Assembly: GCA_016764635.1 (NCBI GenBank)
Contig: JAESRM010000008.1
Span: forward strand, 10,660-15,916
Reading direction: 5' to 3'
DNA from: Planctomycetota bacterium
Lineage (GTDB): Bacteria > Planctomycetota > UBA1135 > GCA-002686595
Length of the DNA stretch: 5,257 nt
The notes beneath the pieces were generated by a model, which made no database searches, was not told the DNA's origin, and saw nothing but the letters and a program-made list of their open reading frames with translations. Within the stretch, counting starts at the first letter, position 1. Every line of letters begins with the position of its first letter. The translations under genes and the position numbers were made by a program. This document shows, piece after piece, positions 1-3,891 of this stretch.

Positions 1-385
1 AGCGGAACGGAGAATATGGGTTGGCAATATATAGGGCTACCATCCACAAGGCCATACTGCGATTCAAGCCATAGGCGCGCAGCAGGAAAAACAAGAACAG
101 CACCAGGAGTGATCCGAACGCTACGCCAACCACGTCATAGCCGTGCAGCACATCGTCGGGAAAAAGGCTGCCCACGATATAGGGGACAGCCAAGCGATAG
201 ACGAATGGTTTGGACGCCGAAAGTCCTTCCCCCGCAGCCACTTGATGGGCCATCTGGAAGTACACCGCGCTGTCGTAGGGGTGTCCACCTTCATGCTCGA
301 TGCGTTCCTGTGTGAACGAATAAGTGAAGGCGAGCACCACGCATAGAATGAGCGGGGTCCAGGCGGAGCGAAGGAGGTTGAGCAC
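1..385 (-). CDS. Multi-pass membrane protein, N-terminal part, possibly GT-C glycosyltransferase-like
   Basis: The reading frame is open for 128 codons from a GTG at 385-383 and runs off the left edge, so only the N-terminus is visible. An in-frame TAG lies four codons upstream of the GTG, and no ATG start exists near it. A hydrophobic segment at about residues 9-24 (WTPLILCVVLAFTYSF) is followed by a polar stretch with an acidic residue and aromatics (PYDSAVYFQMA, then PFVYRLAVPYIVGSLFP). Strong hydrophobic helices follow at about 85-104 and from 112 onward. This layout, with a first helix, a loop with Asp and Tyr, and a PF-YR-P motif, recalls polytopic GT-C-type glycosyltransferases and related integral membrane proteins, but the catalytic part is not visible. 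It lies 40 bp downstream of the globin gene on the same strand and has its own promoter-like sequence. The coding call is secure from the hydrophobic pattern; the function is a guess. Confidence 0.75.
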   Translation of the reverse strand, partial: MLNLLRSAWTPLILCVVLAFTYSFTQERIEHEGGHPYDSAVYFQMAHQVAAGEGLSASKPFVYRLAVPYIVGSLFPDDVLHGYDVVGVAFGSLLVLFLFFLLRAYGLNRSMALWMVALYIANPYSPFR

Positions 386-391
386 GCAGAG

Positions 392-397
392 ATTCTA
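392..397 (-). promoter_or_regulatory. Candidate extended -10 box for the membrane protein gene
   Basis: Read on the minus strand the sequence is TGC-TAGAAT, an extended -10 (TGn) with five of six matches to TATAAT. It ends exactly 6 nt before the GTG start codon, so transcription would begin at or next to the start codon. No convincing -35 is seen, which fits an extended -10 promoter. There is no Shine-Dalgarno sequence before the GTG. Confidence 0.45.
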
Positions 398-420
398 GCA
401 GGGGCGAGTGAGCTTGTTCG

Positions 421-441
421 GGCGCCTAAGCTTCCGGCGCC
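421..441 (-). other. Small GC-rich hairpin over the globin stop codon
   Basis: Two copies of the self-complementary hexamer GGCGCC are separated by 9 nt and can pair as a 6-bp stem. One copy overlaps the globin stop codon. No U tract follows on either strand, so at best this is a weak terminator or mRNA 3' end structure. Confidence 0.25.
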
Positions 442-878
442 ACATTCACCATCCAGCTCGAGAACACGTCGAGGAACGTTTCGAAGCCCGCAAGGTGCTC
501 GGCAGGGAATCCGTGATGTTCGACGGAGTCCGCCAGCGCGGCCTTGAAGCACCCGAGCCATTGGACCCTTGACTCCCCATCGATTTCGAAAGGAAAGTGG
601 CGCTGACGCATGCGCGGGGGCCCGAAGTTCTCTGTGAACAGGGGCGCGCCGCCCAGGACCTGTACGAAAAAGGCGGCCGACCGGCGCGACGCGGCTTCCA
701 TGTCCTTGGCGAACATGGGGCGGATCGAAGAGGCCTCTAGACGCTGATAAACGGCGGAGAGCAGGCGAAACACACCTTCCTGGCCAATCGCTTCGAGTAC
801 GGCGTGGTCGGGTCGGGGTACGGAAGGCGGGCCGGTTCCGGGGGTATAAATAGGCTTTGTACGCTCTTGCTGGGGCAT
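426..878 (-). CDS. Truncated hemoglobin (2-on-2 globin, group II-like)
   Basis: The 150-residue product is a single-domain heme protein of the truncated hemoglobin family. Such proteins bind O2 or NO and act in oxygen handling or NO/peroxide detoxification in the cytoplasm. Aligned by eye with mycobacterial trHbO, the proximal heme ligand is His94 in MRQRHFPF (family pattern LRMRHAPF). The B10 tyrosine is Tyr44 (AVYQRL), the CD1 position is Phe56 (IRPMF), the E-F region has the typical LGGAPLF (77-81), and Trp107 sits at G8 (VQWLGC), a mark of group II. Residues 1-25 are a Pro-rich extension before the globin fold. The ATG at 878 is preceded by no Shine-Dalgarno sequence but by a -10-like box. 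The gene is divergent from arsR across 114 bp. The family is clear; the subgroup and physiological role are less certain. Confidence 0.9.
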   Translation of the reverse strand: MPQQERTKPIYTPGTGPPSVPRPDHAVLEAIGQEGVFRLLSAVYQRLEASSIRPMFAKDMEAASRRSAAFFVQVLGGAPLFTENFGPPRMRQRHFPFEIDGESRVQWLGCFKAALADSVEHHGFPAEHLAGFETFLDVFSSWMVNVAPEA

Positions 879-884
879 GCGGAC

Positions 885-912
885 ATGTTAGCGACTCCAG
901 CGTCCTGCCCAA
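885..912 (-). promoter_or_regulatory. Candidate promoter of the globin gene
   Basis: On the minus strand, TTGGGC (912-907) and TAACAT (890-885) are separated by 16 bp. The -10-like box ends 6 nt before the ATG at 878. The match to consensus is modest (three of six and four of six). The support comes mainly from the spacing, which is the same as at two other genes here. Confidence 0.35.
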
Positions 913-931
913 AGGGGCACGCGCCAGCTAG

Positions 932-955
932 ATATTTCGGTAATTCCAGAAATAC
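932..955. promoter_or_regulatory. Candidate ArsR operator (imperfect palindrome)
   Basis: TATTTC at 933-938 and GAAATA at 949-954 form a perfect 6-bp inverted repeat around the centre AA|TT at 942-945, with one further G-C pair inside. In total 9 of 11 half-site positions pair over 22 bp. The dyad lies just upstream of and adjacent to the -35-like TTGCGT of arsR (958-963) and about 20 bp behind the globin -35. AT-rich 12-2-12 type dyads next to the promoter are typical targets of ArsR/SmtB repressors. It is the best dyad I noticed in this intergenic region, and its assignment to ArsR is inferred from position. Confidence 0.5.
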
Positions 956-957
956 GG

Positions 958-986
958 TTGCGTAACAGGCCAAAGCGGCCGATACT
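958..986 (+). promoter_or_regulatory. Candidate arsRM promoter
   Basis: TTGCGT (958-963) and GATACT (981-986) are separated by 17 bp. The -10 ends 6 nt before the ATG at 993, so the transcript would start at or beside the start codon. An alternative -10, TACTAT (983-988, five of six), would give a 19-bp spacer and place the start site slightly further downstream. A short GGCC-N5-GGCC dyad (968-980) lies inside the spacer. Confidence 0.45.
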
Positions 987-992
987 ATTTCC

Positions 993-1322
993 ATGAGCAT
1001 GGAACAAGTAGCCACCCGCCTAGCAGCCCTAGGCAACACCACACGCCTCGGCATCTACCGAATCCTCGTGCGTGCGGGCCACACGGGCCTGCCCGTGGCG
1101 GGAGTGCAAGCCAAGCTCGACATCCCGGCCTCCACCCTCTCCCACCACTTGCACAAGCTGCTCGAAGTGGGCTTGGTGAGTCAGAAACGTGAGGGCACGA
1201 CCCTGATTTGTCACGCGGATTTCAGCGTGATGGAAGCCACCTTCGCCCTCTTCGTTAAAGAATGCTGCGCCGATGAGCAGGATGCGCAGGCCTGTGAACC
1301 AGGCAATCCCCCCTGCTGCTAA
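993..1322 (+). CDS. arsR: Arsenic-responsive repressor, ArsR/SmtB family
   Basis: The 109-residue protein has the size and layout of an ArsR/SmtB winged-helix repressor. Its N-terminal helix contains the family signature LAALGNTTRLGIYRIL (10-25). The recognition helix is at about 44-57 (IPASTLSHHLHKLLEVG), and a beta-wing follows at 62-72 (VSQKREGTTLI). Instead of the classical helix-alpha3 Cys-x-Cys site, the cysteines cluster at the C-terminus: Cys91-Cys92, Cys101 and Cys108-Cys109. This resembles the Acidithiobacillus-type ArsR, in which C-terminal cysteines bind As(III). Binding would release DNA and switch on the operon. Two in-frame ATGs (993 and 999) are possible starts; 993 is chosen because a -10-like box ends 6 nt before it. 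No Shine-Dalgarno is present. arsM follows after 15 bp, which indicates one transcript. Response to Sb(III) is also possible. Confidence 0.93.
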   Translation: MSMEQVATRLAALGNTTRLGIYRILVRAGHTGLPVAGVQAKLDIPASTLSHHLHKLLEVGLVSQKREGTTLICHADFSVMEATFALFVKECCADEQDAQACEPGNPPCC

Positions 1323-1325
1323 CAC

Positions 1326-1330
1326 AAGGA
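1326..1330 (+). promoter_or_regulatory. Ribosome binding site of arsM
   Basis: AAGGA lies in the 15-bp arsR-arsM gap with a 7-nt spacer to the ATG at 1338. It fixes the arsM start. It also shows that the host does use Shine-Dalgarno initiation for an internal operon gene, in contrast to the first genes of the units nearby. Confidence 0.75.
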
Positions 1331-1337
1331 AACGACT

Positions 1338-2339
1338 ATGTCTGAGAAAACAAGAGATGCCGTGCGCAAAGGCTACGGCTCCGTGGCCCAAGCTGGACTG
1401 AGCTCCACCCACTCCGGAATCAAGAGCATCGCGAATGCGTTTGGTTACAGCGACGAGGAGCTTGCGAGCATCCCCGCCGAAGCCAACATGGGTTTGTCCT
1501 GCGGGAACCCCGTGGCCATGGCCTCCATCAGCGAAGGCGAAACAGTGCTAGATTTGGGCGCTGGAGGCGGATTGGACGTGTTCCTAGCCTCTAAGAAGGT
1601 CGGCCCGACCGGCAAAGTCATCGGCATCGACATGACGGGAGACATGGTTTCCCTGGCCCGCAAGAACGCGGAGAAAGGCGCCTACACAAACGTGCACTTC
1701 TACTTGGCCGAGATCGAAGCCATGCCGATCCCGACTGGCTCGGTGGACTGCGTGATCTCCAACTGCGTGCTCAACCTGTGCCCCGACAAAGACGCCGCGC
1801 TCAAGGAAATCTACCGCGTGCTCAAGCCGGGCGGACGCCTGGCCATCTCCGACATCGCACTCAAGCAACAGCTCCCCGAAGCGATCGCCCAAGAAGTCGC
1901 CGCCTGGACCGGCTGCATCGCCGGCGCGCTCACCATCGACGACAACCGCAGCAAACTCTCCGCCGCGGGCTTCGGCGGCGTGGACATTCAAGATGCAGGT
2001 AGCGATCTAAACGCCTACAAAGACGGCGGACACGCAGCTTGCTGCGGACCGACCTCCGATGCGGACATGAGCGGCTCCTGCGACACCGAAGCCAGCGCGA
2101 CCGAAGAAGCCTGCTGCGCTCCCGAACCCGCTACACAAGCGGAGGCGTGCTGCGCCCCTGCGCCGACCGCTGAAGAAACCGAGTGCTGCACCCCCGAAGC
2201 AGAATCGCAAAGCTGCTGCGACTCCGAAGAAGCCGCCGAACGCCCCCTGCACGAAACGATGGCTGAACTGCTAGAAGCCTTCGACGTGAACGCCTACGCC
2301 GCCAGCGTCAAGATCTTCGCGATCAAGCCTGGCGCGTAG
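1338..2339 (+). CDS. arsM: Arsenite S-adenosylmethionine methyltransferase with Cys-pair-rich insertion
   Basis: The 333-residue cytoplasmic enzyme transfers methyl groups from S-adenosylmethionine to As(III), giving mono-, di- and trimethylated arsenicals. The Rossmann core shows motif I DLGAGGGLDVF (72-82), the acidic GIDMT (96-100) and the ArsM hallmark ISNCVLNLCPDKDAAL (140-155), then LKPGGRLAISD (162-172). By comparison with human AS3MT and CmArsM, three catalytic cysteines are kept: Cys55 (GLSCGNP), Cys143 (SNCVLN) and Cys193 (GCIAGAL). The N-terminal fourth cysteine is absent; residues 1-54 contain no Cys. From about 226 to 300 there is an acidic Ala/Pro/Glu-rich insertion with five Cys-Cys pairs. 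The chain then returns to a family-like end (VNAYAASVKIFAIKP). The insertion makes it longer than most bacterial homologues, usually about 250-290 residues. It is co-transcribed with arsR and followed by a strong terminator. Confidence 0.95.
   Translation: MSEKTRDAVRKGYGSVAQAGLSSTHSGIKSIANAFGYSDEELASIPAEANMGLSCGNPVAMASISEGETVLDLGAGGGLDVFLASKKVGPTGKVIGIDMTGDMVSLARKNAEKGAYTNVHFYLAEIEAMPIPTGSVDCVISNCVLNLCPDKDAALKEIYRVLKPGGRLAISDIALKQQLPEAIAQEVAAWTGCIAGALTIDDNRSKLSAAGFGGVDIQDAGSDLNAYKDGGHAACCGPTSDADMSGSCDTEASATEEACCAPEPATQAEACCAPAPTAEETECCTPEAESQSCCDSEEAAERPLHETMAELLEAFDVNAYAASVKIFAIKPGA
2040..2219 (+). repeat. Degenerate Cys-Cys repeat region within arsM
   Basis: This stretch encodes Cys pairs at residues 235-236, 259-260, 271-272, 283-284 and 293-294, plus a single Cys248. 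The central copies share the pattern (E)A/E-CC-A/T-P-x-P/A spaced 10-12 residues apart, and nearly every pair is encoded TGC-TGC. It looks like a short-unit expansion that has drifted. The segment is rich in Ala, Glu, Pro, Ser and Thr with almost no bulky hydrophobics, so it is predicted to be disordered. Thiol pairs of this kind could bind trivalent arsenic. Confidence 0.75.
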
Positions 2340-2364
2340 ACACCTGCCCACTTTCCGACTCAAG

Positions 2365-2398
2365 AGGGTCCCAAGTCGATACTTGGGGCCCTTTCTTT
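2365..2398 (+). terminator. Intrinsic terminator of the arsRM operon
   Basis: A 12-bp stem (2365-2376 with 2381-2392, one T-G wobble at 2369/2388) closes a 4-nt loop CGAT and is followed by TTCTTTAT. It begins 25 bp after the arsM stop codon. The stem contains GGGTCCC against GGGGCCC, so it is stable. It closes the operon and separates it from the CAP-protein gene. Confidence 0.88.
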
Positions 2399-2400
2399 AT

Positions 2401-2537
2401 GCCTCGGAATCACGCGCCAGGGTACGCCTACCGTAGGACACAGGCTTCGCGCCACAATTCCGATCTATAACACCGTCACCTGCTCTCGAGAATGCGGTAG
2501 AACCACGGACTCGATCATCCGACCGAAAACCCGCGCC
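2401..2537 (+). other. Intergenic leader region before the CAP-protein gene
   Basis: No gene is seen in these 137 bp. A 7-bp inverted repeat, TCGGAAT (2404-2410) with ATTCCGA (2457-2463), spans the first half. A -10-like TATAAC follows at 2466-2471 but without a good -35. If used, it would give a leader of about 60 nt with no Shine-Dalgarno sequence before the ATG at 2538. The promoter assignment is weak. Confidence 0.3.
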
Positions 2538-3746
2538 ATGCTGCTCCAAATACTCCTCACCTTGCCCCTTCTGAGCTCCTCCCTGGAGATCGACCGGACA
2601 ATTGCAGTGCCCGCGGCACTGCACCAAGAAGGCGAAGCCACCGAGGTGGAGCTCCTGCAGGCCGCACTGATCAAGGCCAAGTCCATCAAAGCCCGGGACG
2701 CCGCCTTCGACCAGCTCATGGCGATCGCGGAGTTCGGCTTCGAAGCGGAGGAGGCTATCTCCGAGGCCCTCGCCCACCGCTGGCTCCACGCCTGGAGCGT
2801 GGTCACCAAGGGCGGCTTCCTGCGCAAGCTCGAAAAATTGGCCGAAAAACGAACTGAACTGGACGAGACGCGCAAGGCTGCGCTGGCCCTGATCTTTGAC
2901 GAGCAACGCTATTTCTACCCCTACACACAACCCCAAGTCAGTGCCAAAAAAGCGGCGCAATACCCGGCGGTGAAGCGCGAGGTCCTGGCCCTCGCCAAGG
3001 AAGTGCGCGACGTGTGGGCCCGCTCCCCAAAAGTCAAAGTCCCTAAGGCCACCAAAGCTGCCCTACTGGAAATCCAGTGGATACTAGCGCACAAGAATCT
3101 GGTGCAAGTTGACCTTGTCCTGCCCGAGCAGCAACCCGAATGGCTGCAATACCTGCCCGCGAACACGGACTCAGACACGATCACCTTCACAAACTTCGCC
3201 ATGACTGCCGTGGAGTCCGTCAGATTGTTGCGCGACGCCAAGGCCCTGGCCTACAACGAACGGGTCTGGCAAGCGCAGAAGTCCACCCAGAAAGGCAAGC
3301 ACAAGAAGAAGCGCAAGCGCGCCCCTGCCGACCCCAAAGCGCACAACATCGCCCTTGAGATCGAACGCGAACAGGTGCGTATCACCAACCGCTACCGCAT
3401 GACCATGGGCCACCCCGCCGTGACCTGGGACGCCACCTTGCAGGCCGCCACGCACATGCATAGCGACTACATGGCCCAGACCGGTGAGTTCAGCCACTAC
3501 GAGAAGGATCCCGCACGCAAGACGCCCTTCGACCGCATGGGCCTACTCGGCTACGACCAAGGCGCTAGCGAGAACTGCAGCAACGGCCGCGGCCACCCGC
3601 AAGACGCACACGAAGGCTGGATGGGATCAAGCGGCCACCACCGCAACCTACTCATGCGCTCCCACCTCCAAATGGCCTCCGCCTCCAACGGTCCCTACTG
3701 GACCCAGAATTTCGGACGCGGCCAAGACGTTGAGAAACAGCTGTAG
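2538..3746 (+). CDS. Exported CAP/SCP-domain protein with uncharacterised N-terminal region
   Basis: The 402-residue protein begins with a short hydrophobic segment (MLLQILLTLPLLSSS) that reads as a signal peptide, though it lacks the usual N-terminal positive charge. Residues 30-240 are mostly helical, charged sequence that I do not recognise. A very basic linker with KHKKKRKR (254-261) follows. Residues 275-393 form a CAP domain (CAP: cysteine-rich secretory protein, antigen 5, PR-1): NRYRMTMGHPAVTWDATLQ, then FSH (His320), SEN (Glu345), EGWMGSSGHHRNLL (359-372, conserved His367) and a final YWTQNFG. His320, Glu345 and His367 match the CAP cavity residues. Bacterial CAP proteins are exported and mostly of unknown activity; they are not proven enzymes. 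The first ATG in this frame is used, and no Shine-Dalgarno is seen. The terminator at 2365 suggests it is not part of the arsenic operon. Confidence 0.88.
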   Translation: MLLQILLTLPLLSSSLEIDRTIAVPAALHQEGEATEVELLQAALIKAKSIKARDAAFDQLMAIAEFGFEAEEAISEALAHRWLHAWSVVTKGGFLRKLEKLAEKRTELDETRKAALALIFDEQRYFYPYTQPQVSAKKAAQYPAVKREVLALAKEVRDVWARSPKVKVPKATKAALLEIQWILAHKNLVQVDLVLPEQQPEWLQYLPANTDSDTITFTNFAMTAVESVRLLRDAKALAYNERVWQAQKSTQKGKHKKKRKRAPADPKAHNIALEIEREQVRITNRYRMTMGHPAVTWDATLQAATHMHSDYMAQTGEFSHYEKDPARKTPFDRMGLLGYDQGASENCSNGRGHPQDAHEGWMGSSGHHRNLLMRSHLQMASASNGPYWTQNFGRGQDVEKQL

Positions 3747-3762
3747 GAAGAACTTTGGGCCA

Positions 3763-3784
3763 GGGTGCGCCTCACAACGCACCC
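3763..3784 (+). other. Hairpin after the CAP-protein gene
   Basis: GGGTGCG (3763-3769) and CGCACCC (3778-3784) form a perfect 7-bp stem with an 8-nt loop, 16 bp after the stop codon at 3746. No T tract follows, so it is not a standard intrinsic terminator. It may still stabilise the mRNA 3' end or assist factor-dependent termination. A second, weaker stem (CCTCTTG 3826-3832 with CAAGGGG 3839-3845, one wobble) lies further downstream. Confidence 0.35.
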
Positions 3785-3891
3785 AACAAACGACAAGGCC
3801 TCGGAATTGGGTAAACTGCTCGGGTCCTCTTGGTTTCTCAAGGGGCGCTTCATTTGCTCAAACTTGATGGACCGACTCGTCCACTTGCATC

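Noticed and set aside
121..912. Long open frame of 263 codons on the minus strand spanning the globin and membrane protein genes
   Set aside because: It overlaps two well-supported genes in another frame, has Arg/Pro/Ser-rich composition typical of a GC-rich shadow frame, and shows no family motif.
1584..1991. Minus-strand frame of 135 codons inside arsM
   Set aside because: It lies opposite conserved ArsM motifs; the His/Val/Gly/Asp-rich product is a reverse-strand shadow.
2040..2219. The repeated TGC-TGC units considered as a tandem DNA repeat or phase-variation tract
   Set aside because: Units are spaced unevenly (10-24 codons) and the DNA between them has diverged, so slippage is unlikely; it is better read as a protein-level motif.
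2466..2471. TATAAC as a definite promoter of the CAP-protein gene
   Set aside because: The hexamer matches well but no -35 is found at a proper distance and the gene lies 66 bp away, so it is only mentioned as weak.
2397..2960. Minus-strand frame of 187 codons opposite the start of the CAP-protein gene
   Set aside because: Antisense to a gene with a signal peptide and CAP domain. Its product has no recognisable motif and its end runs into the arsRM terminator region.
3484..3867. Plus-strand frame of 127 codons overlapping the end of the CAP-protein gene
   Set aside because: Its first two thirds is a Thr/Ala/Arg-rich +1 shadow of the CAP domain; there is no motif and no ribosome binding site.
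3851..3891. A leaderless-type -10 box before the MORN/toroid gene
   Set aside because: The six bases ending 6 nt before the ATG (TCCACT) do not resemble a -10. The nearby TTGCAT at 3885-3890 is too close to the ATG, so the pattern seen at the three other genes does not extend here.
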